From Hyphomicrobiaceae bacterium (lineage in GTDB: Bacteria > Pseudomonadota > Alphaproteobacteria > Rhizobiales > Hyphomicrobiaceae), in the NCBI GenBank assembly GCA_022842785.1, contig JALHOW010000001.1, positions 744,001-808,000 on the forward strand: 64,000 bases of DNA, given 5' to 3'. The position numbers and the translations under genes were made by a program. The notes below the pieces were generated by a model that was given only the letters and a program-made list of their open reading frames with translations, made no database searches and was not told the origin of the DNA. Every line of letters starts with the position of its first letter. Position 1 is the first letter of the stretch. Shown here piece by piece: positions 27,163-35,549 of this stretch.

Positions 27163-27954
27163 ATGAGTAGCGACAAGAAGAGCACGCGCACAGGTTCACG
27201 CATCCCGAATCCGGCCGGAACGACGGCCGGCTCGGTGCCGTCGCCTGCGTCCGACGGCAAGGCGCCCGCCCCCTCGAGCGGAACCGATGTCGAAGCCTTC
27301 CTCGCCCAGGTCAAAGCCCTGGGCCCGCGAACGACGACGGGCCGCGGCCGGCTCGTGTTCGCGATGGATGCCACGATGAGCCGCCAGCCGACGTGGGATA
27401 TGGCGCTGGCGCTCCAGGCCGACATGTTCCATGCCGTCGCGGAGGTTGGGGGGCTCGACGTACAACTCGTGTTCTTCCGGGGCGCCGGCGAGTGCCGCGC
27501 CTCGAAGTGGGTTTCCGATCCGAACGCGCTCGCGCAACTTATGACGACCGTGCAATGCCGAGGCGGCTATACCCAGATCGGCAAAGTGCTTTCTCACGCA
27601 CGCCAGGAGACGGAGAAGCGCAAGATCAGTGCGCTCATCTATGTGGGCGACTGCATGGAGGAGGCGGTCGACGATCTCTGCGGGCGGGCCGGTGAGCTGG
27701 CGCTGCACGGTGTGCCGGTGTTTCTGTTTCAGGAGGGGCGCGATCCGGCCGCCGAAAGCGCTTTCCGCGAGATCGCCCGCATCACGAAGGGGGCTTGGTG
27801 CTCCTTCGACAAGGGCTCCGCGGATCAGCTTCGGGCGCTCCTCAGGGCCGTTGCCGTCTATGCCTCGGGCGGGCACGCGGCCCTCCAGCAACTGAGCACG
27901 ACGAAGGAAGGTGCCGGCGCGCGGCTGCTGCTGACCCAGATGAAGCGGGACTGA
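27163..27954 (+). CDS. VWA domain-containing protein
   Basis: 263 aa. A disordered, Ser/Pro-rich N-terminus (about 40 residues) precedes a VWA-like fold: F-A-M-D-A-T-M-S-R (about residues 66-74) stands where the D-x-S-x-S metal site occurs, with the first serine replaced by A-T-M-S. R-G-G-Y-T-Q-I-G matches the MIDAS threonine region and I-Y-V-G-D-C-M-E-E the following strand. No signal peptide, so cytoplasmic. It is 6 bp upstream of a membrane J-domain gene. I recall this pairing in other alphaproteobacteria but know no function for it. Confidence 0.8.
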   Translation: MSSDKKSTRTGSRIPNPAGTTAGSVPSPASDGKAPAPSSGTDVEAFLAQVKALGPRTTTGRGRLVFAMDATMSRQPTWDMALALQADMFHAVAEVGGLDVQLVFFRGAGECRASKWVSDPNALAQLMTTVQCRGGYTQIGKVLSHARQETEKRKISALIYVGDCMEEAVDDLCGRAGELALHGVPVFLFQEGRDPAAESAFREIARITKGAWCSFDKGSADQLRALLRAVAVYASGGHAALQQLSTTKEGAGARLLLTQMKRD

Positions 27955-27960
27955 GGCGCG

Positions 27961-28665
27961 ATGCAGTATCTCCTGCTCGGGCTACTCACACTCGGATTGG
28001 TCATCCTCGGCGTCCGCCTCTTCAACAAGGCGAACCCGGCGGTCCTCGCCCAACAAATCCGTATCGTAGGAGCGGTCGCCGCTTTCGCCGGCGCACTCTT
28101 CCTCGTCGTTCGCGGCACGCTCGTCTATGCCTTTCCGCTGGCTGCGCTCGGCTGGTGGCTCATGGGCGGGCAGGGCGTTGGGAGATGGGGCAATATCGGC
28201 TCGCCCAGGCGTTCATCCGGGCAGACCTCCCGCGTTGTGACGGAACACCTGGAGATGGAACTCGACCATGCGTCCGGGGCCATGCGTGGGCGCATTCTCA
28301 AGGGCTTCTTCGCCGGGCGCGACATCGAGGATCTACGGCCGGTCGAGCTTGCTCATCTCTGGCAGGACTGCCGCTATACGGACCCGGCCTCGGCCCAACT
28401 CGTCGAGGCGTTCCTGGACCGCATTCATCCGACATGGCGGGAGGATATGGCCCGGTCGGACCAGGAGCGCCCGCGCGGGCCTGACGGCCGGATGAGCATT
28501 GAAGAGGCCTTGGACATCCTCGGCCTCGCCCCCGGCGCTGACGAGGCGGCCATCCGTCAAGCGCACCGCGAGCTCATGCTGAAGCTTCACCCGGACCGTG
28601 GCGGATCGACCTACCTCGCGGCCAAAATCAATGAAGCAAAAGACACATTGCTTGGAGGCGGCTAG
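27961..28665 (+). CDS. Membrane-anchored J-domain protein
   Basis: 234 aa. Two N-terminal membrane segments ([15 protein letters not shown], then [12 protein letters not shown]) and a cytoplasmic region of about 110 residues precede a C-terminal J-domain with A-L-D-I-L-G-L and K-L-H-P-D-R-G-G-S. The J-domain at the extreme C-terminus resembles Pam18/DnaJ-like membrane co-chaperones. It probably recruits DnaK to the membrane, perhaps for the VWA partner; this is inference. Six bp separate the two genes. Confidence 0.85.
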   Translation: MQYLLLGLLTLGLVILGVRLFNKANPAVLAQQIRIVGAVAAFAGALFLVVRGTLVYAFPLAALGWWLMGGQGVGRWGNIGSPRRSSGQTSRVVTEHLEMELDHASGAMRGRILKGFFAGRDIEDLRPVELAHLWQDCRYTDPASAQLVEAFLDRIHPTWREDMARSDQERPRGPDGRMSIEEALDILGLAPGADEAAIRQAHRELMLKLHPDRGGSTYLAAKINEAKDTLLGGG

Positions 28666-28861
28666 TGCACCCCCTGCGCCAATGTGTTGATAATGAGTTA
28701 TTTTACAGGCATGAGCTGGGCTATTACGGAGTATTGCTTCCGCACCACACTGGCCGCTAGAAAGCGACATATTACCGTCAAATCCGTGGAAACAACCTTG
28801 TGTTCAAAGGCCCCCACAGCCAGATTGAGGGCTACGGAATCGCGACTTTTTTGGGGAAGTC

Positions 28862-29218
28862 ATGCGGACTTGCTTTGGACTGCCGGTATTGCTGGGCGCG
28901 CTCTTGCTCGCTGCCCCGTCGGCGTACGCTTTCGAAGAGACACGCGGTGGCGCCGGGACGACGCCGGCTGCGCCTAAGGCTGCGGCACCGGCAGGTGAAG
29001 CGCCACTCGGACTTGGCGGTACGGGCACCTCGGTTGCGCCGTCGGCCGGTACCGAAGTTCGTATACCTGGCCTCGGCAAGCTCGGTATTCTGCCGAAGCT
29101 CGATTTCGGGCTGGAGCTGCTTTACGGCGTCAACGAGCAGAGCTTCGATGATCGCCGCCTGCGACCTGAGCAGTCTGATGACGTCGGCGTTCGCGGCACG
29201 GTACGTCACCGCTTCTAA
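28862..29218 (+). CDS. Secreted hypothetical protein
   Basis: 118 aa. Signal peptide at residues 1-23 (L-L-G-A-L-L-L-A-A-P-S-A-Y-A, cleavage before F-E-E), then an Ala/Pro/Gly-rich linker of about 40 residues and a short C-terminal part (F-G-L-E-L-L-Y-G to G-V-R-G-T-V-R-H-R-F). The alternating C-terminus ending in R-F suggests an outer-membrane strand, but it is too short for a barrel. No family recognised. A terminator follows 45 nt later. Confidence 0.65.
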   Translation: MRTCFGLPVLLGALLLAAPSAYAFEETRGGAGTTPAAPKAAAPAGEAPLGLGGTGTSVAPSAGTEVRIPGLGKLGILPKLDFGLELLYGVNEQSFDDRRLRPEQSDDVGVRGTVRHRF

Positions 29219-29263
29219 ACCCGCGCCTTCGAATAAGGCTGCGTGGAGGTATGGATTTGATTG

Positions 29264-29287
29264 AGGAGCGCTCGGGCGCTCCTTTTT
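29264..29287 (+). terminator. Intrinsic terminator just before pcs
   Basis: AGGAGCGC and GCGCTCCT pair perfectly around TCGG, followed by TTTTT, a textbook rho-independent terminator. It ends the upstream secreted-protein gene, but it also lies only 18 nt before the pcs start codon, leaving no room for a separate promoter after it. Confidence 0.85.
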
Positions 29288-29305
29288 CGTTATTGCGGAG
29301 GGGCC

Positions 29306-30043
29306 ATGGCGGGCGATCCGCATCGCTTCGAGGTTCCGGAAGCCGGAGGCTGGCGCTGGCTTGCAGCTTCCGTCCATCTATTCACGGCGCTGGGTATCAT
29401 TTGTGCCCTGTTTGCCGTTCACGCGATTCTCGACCGCGCCTTTGAGACGGCATTCATCTGGTTGGGCGTGGCGCTCATCATTGACGGGATCGACGGGGCA
29501 TTCGCCCGTGCGCTCGACGTCAAGCAGCGGCTGCCGCGATTCTCAGGCGAGAAGCTCGATCAGGTCGTGGACTACGTGACCTATGTCTTCGTCCCTGTGC
29601 TGGTGCTGCAACTCGGCGGATACCTGGTCGGGGCGTGGGGAGGCGTTCTGGCGAGCCTGATCTTGCTCTCGTCGCTCTACCATTTCTGCGATAGCGGCAA
29701 CAAATCGGACGATCACTGCTTCGTCGGCTTCCCCGCTATCTGGAACATCGTAGCGTTCTACATCTTTGCCTTCGCGCTACCCGGCTGGGCAGTAAGCCTC
29801 ATCGTTCTCATCTGCGTCGCGCTCACTTTCGTGCCCATGCGGTGGCTCCACCCGCTGCGCGTACGGGCCCTGCGGCCGGTCAATCTAGCCATGAGCGGGC
29901 TTTGGGCGCTCGCTGCAATCTGGACCGTGGCTGTCGGCTTCCCGGCTTCAGCGGGGGCTATGGCCGCCTTGGGCGTGGTGGCGCTCTACGGGGTTGGGCT
30001 CTCCGTGCTCTGGCCGCTGCTCGGCGGAGAAGATGACGCCTAG
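29306..30043 (+). CDS. pcs: Phosphatidylcholine synthase
   Basis: Inner-membrane enzyme joining choline with CDP-diacylglycerol to make phosphatidylcholine and CMP. 245 aa with about 6-8 membrane segments. The CDP-alcohol transferase motif is complete: D60-G-I-D63-G-x-x-A67-R68, then G81-x-x-x-D85-x-x-x-D89, and the S-G-E-K-L-D-Q-V-V-D form typical of Pcs. The start M-A-G-D-P at 29306 follows GGAGGGG. Pcs is characteristic of Hyphomicrobiales and other bacteria living with eukaryotes. A terminator lies directly upstream. Confidence 0.93.
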   Translation: MAGDPHRFEVPEAGGWRWLAASVHLFTALGIICALFAVHAILDRAFETAFIWLGVALIIDGIDGAFARALDVKQRLPRFSGEKLDQVVDYVTYVFVPVLVLQLGGYLVGAWGGVLASLILLSSLYHFCDSGNKSDDHCFVGFPAIWNIVAFYIFAFALPGWAVSLIVLICVALTFVPMRWLHPLRVRALRPVNLAMSGLWALAAIWTVAVGFPASAGAMAALGVVALYGVGLSVLWPLLGGEDDA

Positions 30044-30143
30044 ACCACCGACGGGGGCTTTATCCACAGCTCAATTGTCCGGACTGCGCCAAGGAGCCGC
30101 ACGGTCAATGGGGATAGTCCGGGCACGTAGGAGCCGGCAAAAA

Positions 30144-30167
30144 GGTTAATTCGCCAAGCTGTTAACC
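30144..30167. promoter_or_regulatory. GGTTAA-N12-TTAACC inverted repeat
   Basis: Two TTAACC half-sites in opposite orientation, 12 bases apart, 154 bases before the secreted-protein start at 30321. TTAACC resembles a CtrA half-site, but spacing and orientation differ from the standard box. Confidence 0.3.
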
Positions 30168-30320
30168 TCTAGGTAAGTTCGTTTTCGCCCTCCCACCCGT
30201 TTGCAGGCCATTCTCATTGCTTGGGAACCGTTGCCCCGAAGTGGCTACGTGACCGTCAAATTGGGGCCTACAAACCTGACCAAGTAACGAACTAGTCAGC
30301 GGTAAAAACGGGGACGTTGT

Positions 30321-30734
30321 ATGAGTTCTAGAGTTTTAGTCGCGGGGGCCATCTTGAGTGCCGCCGTAGGTGCCGCCGCCGCCGAAGGCGCGGGTGGCCG
30401 TCTCAATCTTCATGAAGTAGTGGCCGACCGTACGGTCTCTTTACACACGCCCGCCGGAACCATCCCGATCAGCTACTCGGGCAATGGCACCATGATCGGT
30501 CGTGCAAAGGACCTCGAGTTCTACACGGGCTCAGCCTTCGACCGGGGAACGTGGTGGGTAACCGAGGACCGGGTCTGCCATCGCTGGCGGAACTGGCTTG
30601 GAGGGAAGGAGCACTGCGTTTCCCTGCGCCTGGACGGCACGAAGGTCCATTGGCGCAGCAGCGATGGCTATTCGGGCACAGCGACGCTCGGCGCGAAGCG
30701 CGCGCGGGTCATTGAAGCCGGCGCTTCCTTCTAG
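30321..30734 (+). CDS. Secreted hypothetical protein
   Basis: 137 aa with an N-terminal signal peptide (V-A-G-A-I-L-S-A-A-V-G-A-A-A-A, residues about 6-21). The mature part has features of small extracytoplasmic beta proteins: R-V-C-H-R-W-R-N-W-L-G-G-K-E-H-C (two cysteines likely bonded), L-R-L-D-G-T-K-V-H-W-R. It is reminiscent of DUF995-like proteins, but I am not sure. It stands alone, with 277 bases of upstream sequence, and converges on mazG with only 3 bp between stops. Confidence 0.7.
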   Translation: MSSRVLVAGAILSAAVGAAAAEGAGGRLNLHEVVADRTVSLHTPAGTIPISYSGNGTMIGRAKDLEFYTGSAFDRGTWWVTEDRVCHRWRNWLGGKEHCVSLRLDGTKVHWRSSDGYSGTATLGAKRARVIEAGASF

Positions 30735-30737
30735 CGA

Positions 30738-31613
30738 TCAGCCGCCGCGTTCCTTTGTCTTGGCCTCGATCCAGAGGTCATCCATTTCTTCGAGGGTGGC
30801 GCCCTCGGGCGTCTTGCCCTGTTCGACCAGTCGGCGCTCGATATAGGCAAAGCGCCGGACGAACTTGGCATTCGCTGTCCTGAGTGCAGTCTCCGGATCG
30901 ACATCGAGGTGGCGTGCGACATTCGCCATCACGAACAGTACGTCGCCGAACTCGTCCACGATCCTAGGATCGGTAGGACCGCCCGGAGGGCTTTCGCCGC
31001 GTGGATCGGCCGGCACGGCGATCTCTTCGAGTTCGGCCAGCTCCTCTCGCATTTTGGAGAACACCGGCGCGAGAGTCGGCCAATCGAAGCCGACGCGTGC
31101 CGCCTTGGCCTGCAGCTTCACCGCACGCGTCATGCCGGGCAGCCCGATCGGCACGTCGGCAAGCAATGATGGATCAGCGGGGGCTGCAGATCCACCTTCG
31201 GCCTGCTTGGCAGCGCGCTCCTCGGCCTTGATGGCTTCCCACCAGCCCTTTGCCAGCTGACCGGATCGCGCTTTTTCGTCTCCAAACACATGAGGATGGC
31301 GGCGGATCATCTTCTCCGTCACGCCATCGACCACGTCCGCAAACGAGAAGGTGCCTTCCTCCTCCGCCATGCGCGCGTGATAGACGACCTGGAGCAGTAG
31401 ATCGCCGAGCTCTTCCTTGAGATCGACCCGCTTGCCGCGCTCGATCGCGTCGGCGACCTCATAGGCTTCCTCGATCGTATAGGGCGCGATGGTCGCGAAT
31501 GTCTGCTCGAGATCCCACGGGCAGCCCGAGCCGGGCGTCCTGAGCGCGGCCATGACGGCAATGAGATCGGCAATGGATTTGCGGACGCGGGGCTGGTCGG
31601 GCGGAGCCATCAT
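30738..31613 (-). CDS. mazG: Nucleoside triphosphate pyrophosphohydrolase MazG
   Basis: Hydrolyses (d)NTPs to NMPs and pyrophosphate, clearing aberrant nucleotides. 291 aa with two MazG domains: G-C-P-W-D-L-E-Q-T-F, then I-E-E-A-Y-E-V-A-D-A-I and L-K-E-E-L-G-D-L-L-L-Q-V-V-Y-H (metal-binding E-E-x-x-E/E-x-x-D pattern) in the first; L-A-E-L-E-E-I and I-V-D-E-F-G-D-V-L-F-V in the second. The two first codons are both ATG, so the start may be 31613 or 31610. It follows the LOG-family gene by 18 bp. Confidence 0.94.
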   Translation of the reverse strand: MMAPPDQPRVRKSIADLIAVMAALRTPGSGCPWDLEQTFATIAPYTIEEAYEVADAIERGKRVDLKEELGDLLLQVVYHARMAEEEGTFSFADVVDGVTEKMIRRHPHVFGDEKARSGQLAKGWWEAIKAEERAAKQAEGGSAAPADPSLLADVPIGLPGMTRAVKLQAKAARVGFDWPTLAPVFSKMREELAELEEIAVPADPRGESPPGGPTDPRIVDEFGDVLFVMANVARHLDVDPETALRTANAKFVRRFAYIERRLVEQGKTPEGATLEEMDDLWIEAKTKERGG

Positions 31614-31631
31614 CGGTTCCTGGTGGTTGCG

Positions 31632-32288
31632 CTACATGCGCTCGATGACATCGGTCCGCTCTTTGGAGACGACAGGCGCCGCCGCGGCAATGGCCGGCAG
31701 AATATCTTCGGCTTTATCCACGACCGTGTAGGGCACGTGCAGGCCCGCGCGGATGAACGTCTCGGCCCGCATGTGATCGAGCAGGGCGCAGAGAGAGTCC
31801 CAATAGCCCGCGACGTTCGCGATCACGATCGGCTTCGTGTGGCGCCCGAGCTGGGCCCATGTGAGCTGCTCGACCAGCTCTTCCAGCGTACCGATGCCAC
31901 CGGGTAGCGCGACGAACGCATCGGAGCGTTCGAACATCAGACGCTTTCGCTGATGCATGTCCTCGGTGACGATCAGTTCGTTGACGTCACGCAGCATCTG
32001 CTCCTTCTCGGACAGAAACGAGGGAATGATGCCCGTGACATACCCCTTGTGCTTGAGCACGGATTTGGCGACCGCGCCCATCAGACCGAGGCTGCCGCCA
32101 CCATAAACAAGGCCGACGCCGGCTTCGGCGAGCTGCTGGCCGAGCGTGCGCGCGGCCCCCACGAAGTCGGGGTTGAGACCGCTTCCGGAGCCGCAGAACA
32201 CGCACACATTCTGTATGCCGTTGAGCCCCGCGAGCTGCTGGCCCGAATTCTTCTTACTGATACTTTTCTTCGTCATAGTTTTACGCAT
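31632..32288 (-). CDS. LOG family protein (TIGR00730 Rossmann fold; cytokinin-nucleotide phosphoribohydrolase-like)
   Basis: 218 aa. Core motifs are present: C-V-F-C-G-S-G, V-Y-G-G-G-S-L-G-L-M-G, M-H-Q-R-K-R-L-M and the catalytic P-G-G-I-G-T-L-E-E. LOG enzymes release adenine-type bases from nucleoside 5'-monophosphates; bacterial members often act on AMP or have unknown substrates. The N-terminal 25 residues are basic and variable; the second Met (32276) is a plausible start because AAGGA lies too close to the first. It shares a minus-strand unit with mazG, consistent with nucleotide housekeeping. Confidence 0.87.
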   Translation of the reverse strand: MRKTMTKKSISKKNSGQQLAGLNGIQNVCVFCGSGSGLNPDFVGAARTLGQQLAEAGVGLVYGGGSLGLMGAVAKSVLKHKGYVTGIIPSFLSEKEQMLRDVNELIVTEDMHQRKRLMFERSDAFVALPGGIGTLEELVEQLTWAQLGRHTKPIVIANVAGYWDSLCALLDHMRAETFIRAGLHVPYTVVDKAEDILPAIAAAAPVVSKERTDVIERM

Positions 32289-32529
32289 TCCTTGGGGTGC
32301 CCGCGGCCGCCATGGCCTTTCTTAGCATCGCCATGGCATGGCAATGCGGGCAAATTGCCTCAATCACGTGAACGTTCGCGCGAGGCGCCATCCGTCTGCC
32401 GGCGAGCCGCGCTCGACGCAGCACTGCACCAGCGAATATTTTCAAGGGAAGATCATTGGACGACCGCGCGATTCTATGCATGGTTGCCCGCAAGAAACCG
32501 CGGTGCACGCGGAACAGCCGGACCCTGCC

Positions 32530-33444
32530 ATGCAGCTCAAATTCTACACATTGGACGTGTTCACTGAAACGCGCTTCGGCGGCAATCCACTCGGCGTCGT
32601 CATGGGCGCCGATGCGCTGCCCGCCGGCCTGATGCAGGACATTGCGCGCGAGCTCAATCTCTCCGAGACCGTCTTCGTCCAGAAAGCGACGAACCCCGCA
32701 GCGTCTGCTCGCATTCGTATTTTCACGCCGGCCGTCGAGCTGCCATTCGCAGGCCATCCGACAATCGGAACGGGTATTCTCCTTGCGCAGCTCCGCGCGG
32801 GGGACGCTCCTGGAGAGCAGGATGCCCTCGTCGTACTCGAGGAGACGATCGGGCCTGTTCGCGTGGGCATCCGCATGCGTCCCGGCAAGGCGCCCCACGC
32901 TGAATTCGATGCGCCGAAACTGCCTGAGCCCGCAGGCGATCCCCCAAGCAGTGATCGACTGGCTGCAGCGTTGGGACTGCAGCCCTCGGAGATTGGTTAT
33001 TCCAATCACCGTCCGTCGCAGTGGTCGGCAGGCGTGCCTTTCACGTTCGTACCCATCTCGTCGATGGCTGCGATCGGCCGCGCCGAGATCGTATCGACAC
33101 ATTGGGCCGCCGCATTCGGAAACTCGCGGGCCGGGAAGGTCTTCCTCTACACAGGTGAGACCGTCCACACGACGTCGTCGTTCCATGCGCGCATGTTCGG
33201 TCCCGGTGCCGGCATCGTCGAGGACCCTGCAACAGGCGGCGCGGCGGCTGCATTCGCCGGTGTCGTGAATGCCTTCGACCAACTTCCGGCCGGCACGCAC
33301 AAGCGCGTCATCGAGCAGGGTTTCGAGATGGGCCGTCCGAGCCTCATTGCGCTGTCGTTCGAGGTTGCGGCCAAGGGCAAGCTCGAGACCGTGCGCATCG
33401 GCGGCAGCGCCGTCCGCGTCAGCGAAGGCCACATCGAGATCTAG
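32530..33444 (+). CDS. PhzF family isomerase/epimerase-like protein
   Basis: 304 aa two-domain PhzF fold. Seen: Y-T-L-D-V-F-T-E-T-R-F-G-G-N-P-L near the start, L-N-L-S-E-T-V-F-V containing the catalytic glutamate position, L-P-F-A-G-H-P-T-I-G-T and P-G-A-G-I-V-E-D-P-A-T-G-G-A-A-A-A-F. The start M-Q-L-K-F at 32530 is chosen by homology; the ribosome-binding site is weak. PhzF of phenazine synthesis is one member of a large family mostly of unknown substrate. No phenazine genes are nearby. Two opposed family A repeats follow. Confidence 0.9.
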   Translation: MQLKFYTLDVFTETRFGGNPLGVVMGADALPAGLMQDIARELNLSETVFVQKATNPAASARIRIFTPAVELPFAGHPTIGTGILLAQLRAGDAPGEQDALVVLEETIGPVRVGIRMRPGKAPHAEFDAPKLPEPAGDPPSSDRLAAALGLQPSEIGYSNHRPSQWSAGVPFTFVPISSMAAIGRAEIVSTHWAAAFGNSRAGKVFLYTGETVHTTSSFHARMFGPGAGIVEDPATGGAAAAFAGVVNAFDQLPAGTHKRVIEQGFEMGRPSLIALSFEVAAKGKLETVRIGGSAVRVSEGHIEI

Positions 33445-33473
33445 CGCTGCCGTAGTTTGACAAATCTTCAAAG

Positions 33474-33543
33474 ACGGGCGGGTTCGGGAGGGTGTCCCTC
33501 CCGATAGAGCGCGAGACTAGTCTCGCTCGCGCCGCAGGCGCGA
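33474..33543 (-). repeat. Family A dispersed repeat, copy 5 (three hairpins)
   Basis: Minus-strand orientation: hairpin 1 TCGCGCC/GGCGCGA (33527-33543), hairpin 2 palindrome GCGAGACTAGTCTCGC (33511-33526), hairpin 3 TCGGGAGGG/CCCTCCCGA (33484-33504), then CCCGCCCGTCTTTG. It abuts copy 6 head to head. Confidence 0.92.
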
Positions 33544-33620
33544 ATGTCGCTTCGCGACGCGGGGACCAGTCCCCGCACCCCGACCGGGGGACACCCCCGG
33601 AACCCCCGTCTTTTTGTGAC
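33544..33620 (+). repeat. Family A dispersed repeat, copy 6 (three hairpins)
   Basis: Plus-strand orientation: hairpin 1 shortened to GTCGC/GCGAC (33546-33558), hairpin 2 GCGGGGA/TCCCCGC (33559-33576), hairpin 3 CCGGGGG/CCCCCGG (33584-33600), then AACCCCCGTCTTTTTG. It ends 13 nt from the mutA stop codon. Confidence 0.92.
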
Positions 33621-33632
33621 TTTATCTGCAAC

Positions 33633-35513
33633 TTAGGTGGCCGAGATACCCAGCGCCTTGTGCAGCTCGCCGAGCGTCGTGAGCGCATCGGCACCTGCGA
33701 AGATGAAGGCATCAACGCCGGCGGATTGAAGCGCAGCTTCCTGGTCTTTCGGACGTCCGGCCAGATATACGCGCTGCGCGCCTGCTGATTTGAGGGCGCC
33801 CGCTACGGCCGTTCCGAGGTCGGCATAGGTAGCATCAGCCCCGCAGATGCAGGCAATGCTGGCGCCGCTCGCCTTGAACGTGGCCGCGGCTTCGTCTGCC
33901 GTTGCGAGCGGTGAGGACTGCACAGCCGAGATGCCGCCTGCCGCGAGGAAGTTCGCGATCCATGTCGCGCGCGCACCGTGGCTTGCGAGATCTCCGATAC
34001 AGGCGAGGAAGACTTTCGCGGGCGCAGCCTCGGCGGCTGCACGCAGTTCCTCGAAAGGCTCGGCCAGGCGGTGCACGGCAAGCGGACGGATGCGGACCGC
34101 GCTGCCCTCGATAGGAGAGGGGGCTGCGGGCCATGGCGTGACCTTGACGCCGTCGTCACCGAGCTTTGGAAATGCCGACACGCCAGTCAATTCCATTCGC
34201 CCTGTCGCGATGGATTTGGCGCGGGTCTCTGCAACCTTGGCGATATCGTCCTGAATGCGCCCGTTTGTCAGTGCGGATGCGATGCCGCCTGCGGCTTCGA
34301 TTTCCTGGAAGAGCTTCCACGCTGTCGCGGCAAGATCCGCGGTGAGTGTCTCGATGGCAAAGCTGCCGCCAGCCGGATCGATCACGCGGCCGAGCCCGCT
34401 CTCTTCCTGCAGCACAAGATGCGTGTTGCGCGCCATGCGCCGGGCAAAGCCATCGGGGCGACCAAGGGCCCAAGTATAGGGGAGTACTGTGATCGCCTGC
34501 GCACCGGCCATCGCAGCCGTCGCGCACGCGATCGTGGTGCGCAGCATGTTCACCCACGGATCATGCTTGGCCATCATGCGGAAGGAAGTCTCGGCGCCGA
34601 AGCTCATGTGCGCAACGGCATCTCCCGCGCCGCACGCATCCGCGACCTGCCATACGAGCCGGCGCGCGGCGCGCAGCTTGGCGAGGCCGAGGATCTGGTC
34701 GGCATCGACGGCTAGATTGATAGCGATCTTCGGGAGCGCGTCGGCAGGCGCAATGCCGGCCGCTTCGAGCGCGCGCAGATAGGCGACGAGTGTCGCCAGC
34801 ATCATGGCAAGTTCCTGCGCCTCGCTGGCGCCGGCTGCGTGATAGGGATGACCGTCGGCAACGAGGGCCGTCAGGTGAGGGGCGCCCAGCGCGTTTTTTG
34901 CGAGGGCTGCGGCTTCGCTCAACGCCGCGTCGAGCGGCTGTCGCAGCGCACCCATCAACGCGAGTGTTCCGATTGGATCCGCATTGAAGGCTCCGAGGCG
35001 CGCCTTGTCCGATATTCCGGCTGCGCGCCACAACTCACCGAGGCTCGCAGCGGCGGCGGGTGTTCCCTCGCCGGCTTCAAGAGCGATCGGGCACACATCG
35101 AGCATGACGCCCTTGAGCGCGGCCCCGAGCGTTTGGCTATCCGCCGCGAGCCCGATCCGACCTGCGCCCGCAATGAGCAACTTGAGCGAGGTCGCACCGC
35201 CTTCGAGGTCCTCCAGGATCGCCGCATTGGCGGCGGCCGCATCGGACTCGGCATGGACCTGGCGGATGTCCCAGGCCGGAGAAATCGACGCAGCGCTGGG
35301 CCCGCGGAGATAGGGTGCCGAGCCGGGTTGCTGACTTTCGAGACCGGCAGGGGCTTCCGTACGGCCATACAGGGGGGCGATCCGCAGCCCATCGGCCGTC
35401 CGAGCCACCAGGCGGCGCTCGAAATCTCCGCCCTTGAGGGCCTTCTCCACCAGCGCCTGCCACTGCGCCCGCTCGGGGACGGAAAACCCTTCCATCAAGG
35501 CCAGTTCGGTCAT
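33633..35513 (-). CDS. mutA: Methylmalonyl-CoA mutase, small (beta) subunit
   Basis: 626 aa. The TIM-barrel half has P-A-W-D-I-R-Q and F-G-A-E-T-S-F-R-M-M-A-K-H-D-P-W-V-N-M-L-R-T-T, and D-P-A-G-G-S-F-A-I-E-T-L-T follows. The C-terminal cobalamin-type domain lacks the D-x-H-x-x-G motif, reading C-I-G-D-L-A-S-H-G-A-R instead, as expected for the non-catalytic small subunit of the heterodimer. The catalytic large subunit mutB usually follows directly but is absent here; a pair of repeats and phzF lie there instead. The chaperone GTPase gene meaB is in the window at 43 kb. Role: propionate and odd-chain or ethylmalonyl-CoA metabolism. Confidence 0.9.
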   Translation of the reverse strand: MTELALMEGFSVPERAQWQALVEKALKGGDFERRLVARTADGLRIAPLYGRTEAPAGLESQQPGSAPYLRGPSAASISPAWDIRQVHAESDAAAANAAILEDLEGGATSLKLLIAGAGRIGLAADSQTLGAALKGVMLDVCPIALEAGEGTPAAAASLGELWRAAGISDKARLGAFNADPIGTLALMGALRQPLDAALSEAAALAKNALGAPHLTALVADGHPYHAAGASEAQELAMMLATLVAYLRALEAAGIAPADALPKIAINLAVDADQILGLAKLRAARRLVWQVADACGAGDAVAHMSFGAETSFRMMAKHDPWVNMLRTTIACATAAMAGAQAITVLPYTWALGRPDGFARRMARNTHLVLQEESGLGRVIDPAGGSFAIETLTADLAATAWKLFQEIEAAGGIASALTNGRIQDDIAKVAETRAKSIATGRMELTGVSAFPKLGDDGVKVTPWPAAPSPIEGSAVRIRPLAVHRLAEPFEELRAAAEAAPAKVFLACIGDLASHGARATWIANFLAAGGISAVQSSPLATADEAAATFKASGASIACICGADATYADLGTAVAGALKSAGAQRVYLAGRPKDQEAALQSAGVDAFIFAGADALTTLGELHKALGISAT

Positions 35514-35549
35514 CTCTCGGCAATCCTGTGTCGTGCTCAGCGTCTTCCC

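Noticed and set aside
30224-30255. General stress (EcfG-type) promoter GGAAC..CGT before the gene at 30321
   Set aside because: The spacing of about 19 bases is too long and the second element is incomplete.
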